NCBI GenBank assembly: GCA_963556695.1
Contig: CAUWAG010000003.1
Coordinates: forward strand, 8,860,064 to 8,924,063
From: Anthostomella pinea
Taxonomy: Eukaryota; Ascomycota; Sordariomycetes; Xylariales; Xylariaceae
Length of the DNA: 64,000 nt
Direction: 5' to 3'
Below, piece after piece: positions 9,623-22,486 of the stretch. The translations under genes were made by a program, and so were the position numbers. Position 1 is the first letter of the stretch. Each line of letters starts with the position of its first letter. The notes below the pieces were generated by a model. That model ran no database searches. It was given only the letters and a program-made list of their open reading frames with translations, and was not told the DNA's origin.

Positions 9623-11684
9623 CTACATCGAATTGGACCGAATCCTCTTGATCCGCGGGAACGCCCCATCACGAGGCGAAGTCGTCTCCGGCGTCGTCAT
9701 CCCGTTAGCAAGCCCTCCACCACCACCGGCAATACCACCTAAACCACCCATTCCACCCATGCTTCCTCCTCCTCCTCCTCCACCAGCACCCCCTCCCACA
9801 CCACCTTCTCGCGCCTTCCCCTTCCCCATCCCCAACGAATCCCGCACGCTGAGGTTCATCAGCAGCAGCGCGGCCTTCTTGTCCGCTCCAAGCGCCGACG
9901 CACCCGCAGCATCCGTCCGCTTGTCGTCGAGCGGGCTCAACGTGGCGGTCGTGGTCGTGGCTTTGGAGGCGGATGAGGGTCGGGAAAACGACGTCGTGGC
10001 TGCTGCTGTGTGTTGGCTCCGTTGGCTGTGGCTGTGGCTATCGTACTCGTAGTCCGGGTCGATGTGCTCGGCTGGGCGCTTGGCGCGCCAGGGCTGAGGG
10101 AGCGGGGGCGGGAGTGGGTGAGGGCGGAGGCGCGGATGGGACTGTGAGTGGGAATGCGGATGCGGATGGGGTTGTGTCTGGGAGTGAGCATGGGGATGGG
10201 AGTGAGTGTTTGGGTGTGGATGTGGGTAGTGGGATTGCGGTTGGGCGTGCGGAGATGGGTACGGAGGCGGCAGATGCGCTGTCGTCGTGAACCGCGGGAC
10301 CGCGCTGAGCCAAGGACTGGGACCGGGGGTCTCGTAGTGGGAATGGGAGTGCGAGTGTCCATGTGGGTGTGGATGCGGAGGAGGAAGAGCGAGAGGCAGA
10401 GGGTGAGGAGGCTGGTTGGCTGGCGTCCAACCGCCGCCGCCGTTGCTGGGTCGGAGGGGCGCTACGGATGTGATCGGCGAGTACATGAAGCGGTGCTGCT
10501 CTCGGCCCATACTGCCCCGGCCCGTGGCGGGCGAGATCTCGCCGTCGGTGTCCGTAGCATAGGGGCTGTCGCAGATGAAGGGTTTCCGGATGCGATGGTT
10601 GTGACGAGGGTGGTGTCTGCTACTGCCGCTACCGCTGTCGTCGTACTGGCTCCGGAACACGCGACGGTCTCGCTTGGGGCTCAGGTTGCCGTTACTGTTG
10701 CCGTTGTTGCTCCCCGAGGTCACCATATTGCTATACAGCCGGCGGAAGTGGTCCGCCTCGCGTGTGGATTGGATCACGACCGCGGGATCGATGATCATGC
10801 GGCTGTACTCTGGCGCCTCGGCCGGCGTGCAGAGCGAAGGGAAGTCGGGTCCAAATATCGGGATCAGAGCTCCTGCGATGTTGTGGCAGAAGGTCGCGCA
10901 GACGGCTTTTGCGCAGTGATACGGCATCCAATAGCCTTTGTGCACGTTGTCAGCTAAATGTCTTATGGAATAGGAAAGGAATTCTGGTAGTGCAGTGCAC
11001 GCACCTTGAGCCATGATTGAGCCTCCCGTGATGCTGTGGGTGATCTCCTTGAGGCCGGGATTCGAATTCAGCATCTTGGCTGGGGTTGTCTACAAAGCTT
11101 AGTTCCAGTTCATTGGACTTGTTACCGCGAAAGGAGACTGACTGACCTTGGGATATTTGCAACATTTGAAGAAAGGAGTCATGCGAACGAGGCCGACGTT
11201 GTAGTCCCACATGACAGCATACTCGGCGTCGTCTCCGGGGACTCTGAAAACATATTGAAAGACTGTGATTGGGTCAACGACGTCTGGGCGGCTTTGCGAA
11301 CCTCGGAACCGTGCGTGAGTGTTTACCTTCGAAGCTTTCTCGACCAGTCTTCTCGTAGAAATCCTTCTTCCCGCTGTTGTAGGGGATATGCCGGGAGTAC
11401 TCCTGTATCTTCCCGAGAGGGTAGACCTGGAACTTCCTGACCTGGCTGAGCGACGCTTCGTCCAGCCTCTCGAAGGGGTAGAAGTTGACAACGCCCTTGG
11501 GCTTGCTCTTGTTGAACACGGCTGCGTCCTTGGGCATCTTGTGCTTTGGCATCATAGGCCTGTCCAAGAAGGCAGAGTCGTCAGCAAAAGAGGTCGTTGG
11601 GGACGACGAGGCTGGACTTGGGGGGAACCGAATGATTGGTGGCCCTGGAGGGGCAGGATTAAGAAGAGATGCCAGGGAAAGCAT
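9623..11684 (-). CDS. APSES/KilA-N-type transcription factor, Xbp1-like
   Basis: Four exons on minus, 11684-11327, 11262-11147, 11089-11005 and 10935-9623, give 623 residues. Residues about 55-230 hold an APSES/KilA-N-like DNA-binding region: GVVNFYPFERLDEASLSQVR, EYAVMWDYNVGLVRMTPFFK, SNPGLKEITHSITGGSIMAQ, GYWMPYHCAKAVCATFCHNI, then IPIFGPDFPSLC. This fits the fungal APSES-domain group related to yeast Xbp1 and to the StuA/Mbp1 family, which act in the nucleus on cell-cycle or stress genes. The remaining C-terminal half is low complexity: a His/Pro/Ser-rich tract at about residues 365-480, then Gly-rich runs. An upstream in-frame ATG at 11738 would add 18 residues. I prefer 11684 (MLSLASLLNP). 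More than 3.6 kb of non-coding sequence lies upstream, typical of regulator genes with long leaders. The exact target and role cannot be read from sequence. Confidence 0.82.
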
Positions 11685-14600
11685 GGCGGTGAGTGATTGT
11701 GGGGGGATGTCTCTGAACTGTATGGAGTATTGCTGCAAGTGAGGTTACAACTGGCTCGTCTACGGAAAGGAAGGCCGCAAGACGAGAGACGTAGAACTCA
11801 AGACAGCGCTTGCATCGGCAGGTCGGAGAGCTGAGGGAGAGGAAACCCAAGTCCTTTTGAACCGGGCAAACAGATGAGTCGCTGAAGTACACCCTCGCGA
11901 GACGACGAGCCGACGTTGGCACAAGGGGGCCGAGATTGCTCTCTTCCTTGACTGTGCCCAGTCATGCAGCTATCTGCAGAGCACTGGGCGGTGTCCGGTG
12001 CTGCCTTGTTGGCCGGTGTATTCGGTGCAGCTTCCTTCGTTGAAGATGTCTTGGAATCGACCTGTGAGAGTAGAGAAGCGCGTTTGTGCACGTCCACCGC
12101 TTTTTGCAAGATCGAGTTCAAAGCCACGAAGTGATAGATGACGGGGGCTCTTTGCGAAGCAGGACGAGGACGGAGACCGTCGTGGGTCATCTATCCAAGA
12201 CGAAGACAGCGGCGCCGGGACGCAGAGAGCGAGAGACGGGGAGGGACGCTGACCGGTTACAGTGATCGACCTCCTGGCGGGCGTTTCGGAACCAGTACTC
12301 CAGGTTCGCCAAACGGTGCCGTCGACTCCGTCTCATTGCCGACGAGATGGGGACTCAAGCAAGTCTAGATGTATCAAGTCGATTCGCGGAATCCAGGACA
12401 GCATCGAGGTTAAGCAGGTTTCATTAGATTCCACCAGTTCAGAGCCCAGGCCCGAAAGGGGCGACCACAGGCGACCGCGTGACGCAGCGCATCAGTCACT
12501 AGAGACAACAAATGAGTTTGGCACAGCAAATACCCTCTGGTGGATAGCCCAAACAGGGACCGGGTTGTTTGGAGAATGCAGCAGGAGTTTTGACAGAAAG
12601 CAACCTGTCGGCAGCCCGCAGATGGTGCCGTCCAAGTTCCCAGCCCAGGCGGGCTTCTGGGGATAGGAGAACAAAGAAAGGACTGTGGTTAGCAGCCATA
12701 TCCCAGACAAGAATTGCTTGACTCGACACACGTGTACCCATCCCCCCAGCACAGAGGGGTAGGGAGACACTGCCGTCAACTTATCACCTGCAGCCGCGAC
12801 AGAAAGCCTCGCTGGCCATGTATCAAAGACATAAAGCCTTACTGAAGACCTAGCTTGGGCTTGACCGCCGAGAAGGCGACTCCGTTGGGTGGAGAGGTCT
12901 CTGTGCTTAGCCGAGAACCACGTAGGGCCCCTTTCTCCCAGTAGAAAGGAATCCACGGATGAGTCTTTCGAGAAGCATTCAAAGCACCGAAAGGGACTTG
13001 CCGCGGGCTACATCTGCAGTAGATGCGGAGATTGTAGCTGTCACCACACCGACCCATGTTTCCCCCACGAGCCTGGAAGTGTACAAGCACAGAGCGTGTC
13101 CGAGGGAAACACAGAGGCGGAGGCTTACCCTTTTCTGAACAACGATGACCATCATCCGTACTAGTCTCCATCGATCGTCGGCTACCTTTGGCGAAATGAG
13201 ATATATGCTGTGCGGAATTCCCATAAAGTGAAAAGAAGAAAGGCTGGTTATGAGAAATGTTTGGATTCGACAGTAGTCATGATATACAATAGGCGAGAGA
13301 CGATGGCGTCGATAGGCGACTTGAAGCTCTGATGAAGGGCTTGGACCTGGACTGGGAGCAAAGCAGGGCCCTGGACCTAGTTGGCGGTGATTGGCCCCTC
13401 CATAGTCTCCAGCAGTATTTGCTTGGAGGACAAGCGTAGGCTCGGCATTCTCCCAGGCTGCCGCGGGCGCAGGAGGGTCCTCGAGTCACTCATCCCCTGA
13501 GCCTGTCTCTCTGCATATTGTGGCTCTGGGAGCGCTACGAAATGCGGCCATCCGTGGGCTAGCAGATTGGCCAACTCTAGGCAAATCATCCCAAGGCGAG
13601 CGCAGCCTACAAACGGATATAGTGAGTGGAGGGCTTTTTACATTGGACAGGATGAAGCACGGACGAGAGACCCTGCCTTGTCGAGCGCGCAGACGCGAGA
13701 CTTGAGGCCAAACCGTACTGTCCCGTGTAATTGCAGCTCGTACGTAATCAAGCTCTTGTTCGTCGTCATGACCTTGCAGCTAGGGGCAGTGTACCCCGCC
13801 TGTTCCATGAGACGGGAGGCTGGGAAGGATATCCCAGCTGTGGTTGCAGCCATTTCGCGGGAAGTACTGGTACGGGAGAGGAAGAAACGACGGCCGTAGA
13901 GACAAATGGCATCGCCAACGATCAATGTTCGTCGGGACGCTCGCCTTTATTGATTGCCCAGTTCCCAAAGCGGCGATGCCTCTGGTTCTTCAAGGCTACT
14001 TCTGGCAGGAGAAGGTTTCAGATGACTTACACCCGTGGTACAGCATAGGATGACAGGAGGGAAGAGCTCTTAGGTGAGGTGAGGTTAGGTGTGGTGTGCG
14101 ACAATCCCGGGTATGCACATGCTGACTTCGGGAAATTTATGCCTCTTTTCATCTTGGGAAGCATGGGCAGCAGGCGTTGCACAAAGCATGGCAGCGGAGA
14201 AATACACCCAATGACTTGCAAAAGACCCCAGAGAGCCATGTGTCGGCGGTGGGACGAGAAGCTGTGGAAGCAGGAAGGCATGTAGCCAAGATCTTGAAAG
14301 GTCCTTGGGCGAGTAGGCTGCTTCGAAGACGGCGAGGCACGGTGCAGGCCAGCTGCCAATGCTGCGGCTTGTTGGACAGCTGGACAGTCAGGTCGAGCCC
14401 ACACGCACCTACCCATGGCCAGATTTCTACCTCGTACCTCCAGTCGTCTGTTGCTTGCTTGGATCCGGGTTATCGCCCTCCTGCCAGCACAATGATTGCC
14501 ACGGGGTGGCTTTACGGGTCCAATCAGCCGCGAATCAAAGCAGCTCTCCTCGTATATTGCTCGACATCGATGACGAACGATGATTGATGTGGTGCTGGTT

Positions 14601-15356
14601 GGCCAACGTGGTGTCTGATGGTATTGATCGAAGTGTTGTTGTTGGATGCGGCGCCGACGATCGAGTCAACCAGTCGATTCAGCAGACCAGCCAATTGCAT
14701 CTCACCATCGAGCCGGTGCAGTATAGTATTGGTAGTGGTATTAACCTTCAAGGATCCCCTATTTGTGGCACCTGTGGCTGCAGTGGCTGCAGATAGTGGG
14801 GAAGCAACATTCAAGGCACTAAGTGTGGCGCGAACCACGATATCAATTCCCACCACATCAGACTCGGGCTTTTCTGACCACTCACATGCACTTCAGAGCA
14901 TTACAGAAAGGCGCCGCCATCACTGCAGGTGCACTCTAGACTGCCATTTGATTATCTAATGCACTGATAGGGGAGGCTAGCCTGACTAGTGGGAAGATAC
15001 GTACCTATGTATACTTGAGTCTTCAGGCTGTAGTGCTGCCAGGGACGCGGGCGCTTACTTATTAGCATAGACGCGACCCCGTGGATTTTGTTGTTTACAC
15101 ATGCATGCGGGTGCACCACACACATCACCCCGACGATAAACACAACAACCATCCCTCCATCACCTCGTTACCAATCCAATTGTGACGTGCCTCGAACACA
15201 CCGGCGCTTCTCTTCCTTTCTTTTTTGCAGCCCGTTCATGAGCAGCTTCTTCAATTCCGCCCAACTGTCGCATTCCTTCTTCCAACTGACCCGTCGAGGG
15301 TTGCAAAGAGCACCCCGCTCATCTGTCGAGTCCTTGCGAGTGCGTCCTCCTTCGCC
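11685..15356. other. long divergent intergenic region between the APSES-like gene and TOP2
   Basis: About 3.7 kb without a supported coding gene. Many short frames exist on both strands, but none has a domain, a signal peptide or a consistent splice structure. The part near 11.7-14 kb probably holds the leader and regulatory region of the APSES-like regulator. The part from about 14.9 kb belongs to the TOP2 promoter. Confidence 0.45.
15045..15098. promoter_or_regulatory. TOP2 promoter with ACGCG and forkhead-like elements
   Basis: ACGCGG (15045-15050) and ACGCGA (15071-15076) resemble the MCB element (ACGCGT) bound by MBF. TGTTTAC (15092-15098) matches the forkhead core. They lie 260-310 bases upstream of the TOP2 start. 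In yeasts MCB and forkhead factors drive S- and G2/M-phase genes, and TOP2 expression is cell-cycle linked in many eukaryotes. The motifs are short and could occur by chance. Confidence 0.35.
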
Positions 15357-18300
15357 ATGGATTCCGACCTCATGGAGGACTCCGTCTTCAATGACGACTT
15401 CGAGAATGAGTCAGACGCATTCTCGCCCGAGCCGGTATGCAATGTCTTCCCTCTCGAGGCCCCCCTTCGTCCGACCACATACTCACGCGTCTCCCATGTC
15501 ATTGTGCAGTACTAATCTTCCACTGCTGCAGCTCCCCAAAGCCAAGCCCGCCGCGAAGAAGGCTGCTACAAAACCTGCTACAAAGCCCGCCACCAAGGCG
15601 GCACCCAAGAAGATGGCCCAAACAACATTGAAGACCACCAAGACTGTTCCCAAGAAACGCGCCAAACCTGAGAGCGACGACGACGATGACGAGTCTGGTT
15701 TCTCCCACACCCCGCCCAGCGCCAAGAAGCAGAAGAAGGCCCCCGCAAAGAAGTCTAGCGGCAAGCCCCTGGTCGAGATCGAGAATGACAGCATGCAACT
15801 CGATGGCTCCCCCGACACAAAGCCCAAGGCCAAGACTGCGACTGAGACATACCAGAAGTTGACGCAGCTGGAGCACATCCTCAAGCGTCCCGATACTTAC
15901 ATCGGTTCCATCGAGCGCATGGAACAGCAGATGTGGGTCTACAATAAGGAGTCAAATCAGATGGAATTGCGGCCCAAGGTCAGCTTCGTTCCTGGTCTGT
16001 ACAAGATCTTTGATGAGATTCTTGTCAATGCTGCCGACAACAAACAGAGAGATCCTAGCATGACATTCATGAAGATTACCATCAACCGCGAGGAAGGCCA
16101 GATCATAGTCGAGAACAACGGAAAGGGTATTCCCGTCGAGATTCACGACAAGGAGAAGTGTTATATTCCAGAGTTGGTTTTCGGTCACCTCCTTGCCGGT
16201 TCCAACTTCGATGATGCCGAGAAGAAGACTGTCGGTGGTCGAAACGGTTACGGTGCCAAGCTTTGCAACGTATTCAGCACCGAGTTCACCCTCGAATGTC
16301 AAGACTCCAAGAATGGGAAGCGATACAAGCAGACCTGGAGAGACAACATGGGCAAGGTGGAAAAGGCCAAGATAACCAGCAACAAGACCAGCGACTTTGT
16401 TCGTGTCTCCTTCAAACCAGACTGGGCCAAGTTCGGCATGGATGACGGTATTGATGACGATCTCGAGTCACTACTTCACCGCCGTGTCTACGATATGGCT
16501 GGTACCGTACGCGGCATCAAAGTCTACTTGAACGATACCCATCTCAAGCTGGACTGGAAGAAGTACTGCGAGATGTACGCCAAAGCCATCGCACAAGAGC
16601 GTGGAGCCGAAGAGGGTGCTGAGGCCAGTACGACGGTCCTTCTGGACGACCATAAGGCCCATCCGTATTGGGAAATCGGCTTCGCCGTCTCAGATGGGTC
16701 ATTCCAGCAGGTTTCCTTCGTCAACAACATTGCCACTACTACGGGTGGAACTCACGTCAATTACATTGCCGATCAGATCTGCGAGTCCCTGTTGAAGACG
16801 TTGAACAAGAAGAAGAAGGGCCACTCTCTCAAGGCCAACCATATCCGGAACCACATCTTCATCTTCATCAACTGCCTGATCGAAAATCCAACTTTCAACT
16901 CACAAACCAAGGAGCAGATGACCAAGAAGGCGAGCACGTTTGGCAAGAAAGGCGTATGCCACTTGACGGACAAATTCCTCAAGAAGATCGGCGAGACAGA
17001 TGCAATCAACAACATCATCCACTTTGCTGAACAAAAGGCTGACAAGTTGTTGGCCAAGAGCGATGGCAACAAGCGATCCAGGATCAGCAACGCAAAGCTT
17101 GTCGATGCCAATTTGGCTGGCACCAAGCATGGCCCAGATTGTACTCTGATCTTGACCGAAGGAGATTCTGCCAAAAGTTTGGCTGTGGCTGGTCGTGCCA
17201 TCTTGGACCCAGATCGCATCGGAGTGTTCCCGCTTCGAGGAAAGATGCTCAACGTCCGTGATGCTTCTATCGACCAGATTTCCAAGAATTCTGAAATTCA
17301 AAACATCAAACAGTTCTTGGGGTTGAAGCATAAGCAGACCTACACCGACACCAAAGGCCTCCGGTATGGACACTTGATGATCATGGCAGATCAAGATCAC
17401 GACGGTAGCCATATCAAAGGTCTGCTGATCAACTTCCTCCAGGTCCAATACCCTTCGCTCCTCAAAATTCCGGACTTCTTTCAAGAGTTCATCACACCTA
17501 TTGTCAAAATCTGGCAGGGACCAAACCCAAAGAAGCCCCTCAAGTTGAAGTCGTTCTTTACTCAACCTCAGTACGAGGAGTGGAAAGAGTCGCACAAGTC
17601 CGAAGTCAAACGGTGGCATTCCAAGTACTTCAAGGGGTTGGGTACCAGCTCCAACGAAGATGCTCAGGTGTACTTCAATGACCTTGATAATCACTTGAAG
17701 CAGTTCAACGTCATGCAACCGACTGAAGCCGAATTGTTCGAACTTGCCTTCTCCAAGAAGAAGGCAGATGCTCGCAAAGAGTGGCTGGGCAAGTTTGTGC
17801 CGGGAACCTTTCTTGACCACTCGACCAAGAGGGTTAGCTATGACGACTTTGTCAACAGAGAGTTGATCTTGTTCAGTATGGCCGACAACATGCGTTCTAT
17901 TCCCTCGGTCGTGGATGGCTTGAAACCAGGTCAGCGAAAGGTAATCTATGCCTGCCTGAAGCGCAACCTGACCAAGGACAAGAAAGTCATCGAGTTGGCT
18001 GGTTATGTCTCTGAGCAGACGGCGTATCACCATGGTGAGATGTCTCTGCAGCAGACCATCATTGGTCTGGCCCAGACCTACGTCGGGTCCAACAACGTGA
18101 ATTGTCTGGAGCCCAGTGGAAACTTCGGATCTCGACTTGCGGGCGGCTCGGACGCTGCCAGCGCACGATACATTCATACTCGTCTTTCACCCTTTGCCCG
18201 TAAGGTGTTTTGCCCGCTAGACGAACCAAATCTGGAACAAAATGTCGACGACGGCAAAAAGATCGAACCAAAGGTATATGCCCCTGTCATCCCAATGGTC

Positions 18301-20625
18301 TTGGTGAATGGCGCAGATGGTATCGGCACTGGCTGGAGTACCTCCATACCGAACTACCACCCGATGGAAATCATCAGGAACATTCGACGACGCATGGGTC
18401 GTTTCGAGGGTGATGAGGAGGAGAGACCTTTCGAGACAATGACCCCCTGGTTCAGAGGATGGAAGGGCACCTCGTTTCAAGCTGCTGATGCCAACCGGTA
18501 CCAATTTAACGGCATTGCGTACCAGGATGAGAAGAAGCCCAATGAGGTGATCATTAGCGAGCTGCCCATTCGCATGTGGACGGACGACTTCAAGGCGAGA
18601 CTGGAAGACATCATCCGTGCTGAAAAGGCACCGTCCTTCATCAAGGACTACAAGGAGTTCAACGACCATCAGAATGTCCACTTCGAGATCCAAATGGACG
18701 AGAAACACATGACAAAGGCCTTGGAAGAAGGCCTCCTCGAAAAGTTCAAGCTTGTCAAGCAAGTGGCCACCTCCAATTTGGTTGCATTTGACACCCGTGG
18801 TATGATCCGCAAGTACGAGAAGGTTGAGGACATTCTGGAAGAATTCTACCTGTTCCGAATGGACATGTACACCAAGCGCAAGGTAAGCCTGGATACCCGG
18901 TCATGTTCCTGCAATGCACTGCTAACATGCATAGACCCATTGGCTCGGCGTCTACCATTCAGACTACCGAAAGCTGAAGAACCAGGCCCGGTTCATCCAA
19001 GAGATCATGGACAATAAGCTTGTGGTATCACGCAAGAAGAAACAGATCATCGTTGGGGAACTTCGCGAGCGCAAATACGAGGCATTTGCCAAGAACATAG
19101 ACGCAAAGAAGACCAAGGAAGAGGAAGAGGAAGAGGAAGATGAGGCCAACAACAACGCTAACGACGAGCTCAAGGAGGACATTGAGAATGATGAAGGCGC
19201 ACGAGGCTATGATTACCTCCTTTCGGTATGTTTTCGGCCCCCTGCTGGGCCAGCGTTGTCACTAACACTTGGTAGATGCCCATCTGGTCCTTCACACAGG
19301 AGCGTCTTGATCGTCTCAAAGAACAGATTGCCAAGAAGAAGGCTGAGCACGATGAACTGGAGGCCCTCAGTGAGAAAGATCTGTGGTGCAAAGACCTCGA
19401 CGACTTTGAAGCCGAATGGGAGACCCAGCTTCGCCTCGATGCTGAGATCAGCACCGGTATCCGCCGAATGGGACGTCGCACATCCAAGAAGATTGGTGCC
19501 GGTCGCGGTCGTAAGGCAAAAGGCGATGACGACTTCATGCCTAGTGTTCCCAAGTCAAGAGCTGCTCCCAAGGCTGCTGCTAAGACTAGCAAGGCTCCCG
19601 AGAAGATCGTCGAGAAGCGGATTCCTCAACCGACATCCAAGACTTTTGCTCAGAAGTTCGGAAAGTCTCAAAAGGATGGAGCGGACGATTCAGATCCCTT
19701 CTCCGATGACGATTACGCTGCTCTGAAGAGCAAGCCGGCCAAGAAGGAATCTGTCAAGAAGGAACCCGCAGTCGTTGAGCAGTCAGATGATGACGATGAC
19801 GTGCCCGTCAAAGCTCGAGGCAAACGAGCTGCTGCAAGCAAGGCCAAAAACACCTGGATTGTCGACGATGATGAATCAGACAGCGATGACGATAAGATGC
19901 TTGGTGATGTTGGTGCATTAGTCAAGGGTATCGGAAGCAATGCTGCCGAAGCGTCTGAGGACAAGACTGGCCGCGTTAGTTTGTTTGCTATGTCACGACC
20001 AGAGAGCAGCCACGGCAATGCCTCCTTGAAGGTCAAGACCAAGCCCTCGAAGACATTCGACGTGGATAGTCAAGACGATACGAACTACGAAATGCTCGCC
20101 AAGTCATCACCACAAAAGAAAGCTCGTGGTGACGATTTGGACAGCTTCCTGTCAGATGACGATCTGCCTCCCGTGTCCAAGATGACAAGCAAGCTGAAGG
20201 CTCCTGCTTCCTCATCGGAGGAGCCCAAGCCTGCTGCTACTCGACCCGCAGTCAAGCAAGCCCGTGGCAAAGCTGCAGCACCGAAGAGCAAGGCGAAGGA
20301 GGCTGCACCGGCTAAGAAGGCAGCAGCCCCTAAGCCGACGCAACTATCACCAGCGGCAAAGGCTTATGCCGCCAAGAAGGGCAAGGCCAAGGCTGCAAAG
20401 GACGTCTTTGATATGGATGAGGACGAAGAGGACGATGATGATTTGCAGGTGGCTGATGATTCCCCGCCCCCTCGCGCGGCTGCCCGTGGCAGACCTGGTC
20501 GGGCGGCTGCTGCGAAGGCTAAGCCAGTCTATATCATTGACGACGATGATGAAGATGAGGAGGAGGATGTCATGGAAGTTGACGATCCGGAGAGTGATGA
20601 TTTCGCCATGGATGATAGCGAATGA
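15357..20625 (+). CDS. TOP2: DNA topoisomerase II
   Basis: Four exons, 15357-15434, 15532-18882, 18935-19225 and 19276-20625, encode 1689 residues, normal for fungal Top2. The enzyme makes transient double-strand breaks to decatenate and relax nuclear DNA. Domains in order: an acidic/Lys-rich N-terminus; a GHKL ATPase (YIGSIE, ENNGKGIPVEIH, GGRNGYGAKLCNVFS); a TOPRIM metal site (LTEGDSAKSLAVAG, MADQDHDGSHIKG); and a winged-helix breakage domain with the catalytic Tyr at about residue 906 in SARYIHTRLSPFARKVF. A coiled-coil gate and a C-terminal tail of about 400 residues follow, with alternating Lys/Ala and Asp/Glu runs and probable nuclear localisation and phosphorylation segments. The ATG at 15357 (MDSDLMEDSVFNDDFENESD) is chosen because it starts a conserved acidic N-terminus and is followed by a proper intron. 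Intron 2 separates MDMYTKRK from THWLGVYHSDYRKLKNQARF. Confidence 0.96.
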
Positions 20626-22486
20626 GCTCGAAGTTTGGACAGTAAGCCGGACGAGCAAGCATGCTATGGAAGTCACAGGCTTTCATCTTTGGGTCAGAGG
20701 CAATCCTGGCAGATATGCTTTCGCCGTATACCATTGCTTAATTTTCAGGGATAGCCTTATGAAGTTTGGACGAAAGGCCGACGGCGTTAGTGGTGTGATG
20801 GATTGTTGCTCCCGAGGGCCTTTCACGACACATTTCAGTTTGGGTGTCTTGTGTATACTGTATGACAATTCCTATAGGGATCTTTCTCCTTAAGAGCTTG
20901 CTGAATGATTTCCTTTATACCCACCGTCTGCTTGATGCTCCTAGAAGGTGAGTGGGAGAATTGTATAATCACCTGGAGCGAGTGTTGATCCCGTAGCAGA
21001 TTTGGTGGGATAACCAAAGGATCGTTGCCTATTCCAATCCAAAATACCTACTGGGGTGCTTTATCCTTTCCGACTGCCCATTGGGAACTATGAGATGCGC
21101 TTCATTGTCCTTCAAGTGAGTGACAGCTGCCGATTGGACTCGCGTGAGCGTCTTACCAATTGCCTGAACATGTCCGGCCATGTGTTTCTATCAGTGGACA
21201 GCTCCAGGGCCTGCCTTCCTGCATGGAATGGCACCCGCTAAGTACTACCATCATCTACAAAGATCAAAGGTAAAATATACACACATAATCATCCATACTA
21301 GGTTACATACCTACAGGATGATTGGTACTCAATATACACATGCATGTCTAATCAAAGGTAACATACCCACCCATTCCACGAAGATAAACCAGTCGTACAG
21401 TACAGTACAGTACATTACACCAAATAGGTAATCAATACCACGAAAAGGAAAAGCACGCAATCCCTCTGCGAGAATCGAGATATCATACAACCGACAGCGA
21501 TGGCCTGACAGGACGTTTCCCCAAAGAAGCATATACTCCCAATCCCAAGCTCCAGTCCCTACCTTATCTTATGCTCATGAAGTCGCGAAGACTTGGTCGC
21601 TGGGCGGTGCGGGGCGAGGCGAGGCGAGAGACTCTGGGAGGGCCCATCTCACATGGGAATACAGTCATCTGTCCACCGGCACTTTCACCCCCTAGTCAGT
21701 CGGAGAGCAAGTACAACTACCCACTTAGTAAGAGAAGCAGCCAGTAGAGGAATCACATACCACGCCGCCGAGTAAGCCAGGCGAGAAGAAAAGCGTGTGA
21801 ACTTACATGGACACCTAACATGATCATTCGGCTGTTTCACAGATGCAGCTGGACCATTCCATAGAAAAGAGGTAGTTAGCTGTACACGGGACACATCACG
21901 ATCACAGATGGACGACAAAATATGCATTCACACCACCGGGGCATCAAACATATTAGGAAAACATCGTAATTAATATTGAACAATACGCAAGCCCTTGCTC
22001 TCACATCATGCGTGAACTCCTTACAACTGTTGCAATGGCCATTCTTTCCATGGCTACGTCTACCCAGCCATCCTCCATTTTGCTTCGTTGCTCAATCCAT
22101 GTGCTCATCAATCCTGATAACCATACCAGGTAATCGAAGACCACTGTTCGGATTGTCAAGTTACTGTGTATTTCTGCTCTGTGCCAAGCCAAGCAAGAGG
22201 TTCGTCATCCACAGAAAGTTGTCGAACGACAAGTATCAGATATGTAACTCCATAGCCCTACGCCAGGATCCTAACCACTCGTCGCCCGTCGCCATTGTCA
22301 AAGGAACGCCATCTGCAAGAACTTTCAGCATCCGTCCAGGAAGCCTCCGTGTCACAATGTTTCGTGTCTCTCTATGCCATGAGTCATATAAGTTGTCGTG
22401 TCGTACCAGTCGGGGGTGGAAGAGTGCGTAGGTCTATGTGGTTTACACGTGTCGGGGAGATAGTTGTTGGCCTGTTCGATGCCAAA
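20626..22486. other. convergent intergenic region TOP2 / reticulon
   Basis: About 1.9 kb between two converging stops. It holds 3' untranslated regions and short simple repeats, for example four tandem ACAGT-type units near 21395-21418. No gene is supported. Confidence 0.4.

Noticed and set aside
10148..10957. 269-codon plus-strand frame opposite the APSES-like gene
   Set aside because: Val/Gly/Met repeats are the antisense of the His/Pro-rich tract. No independent evidence.
16900..18177. 425-codon minus-strand frame inside TOP2
   Set aside because: Antisense to the most conserved part of topoisomerase II. The plus frame carries all the motifs.
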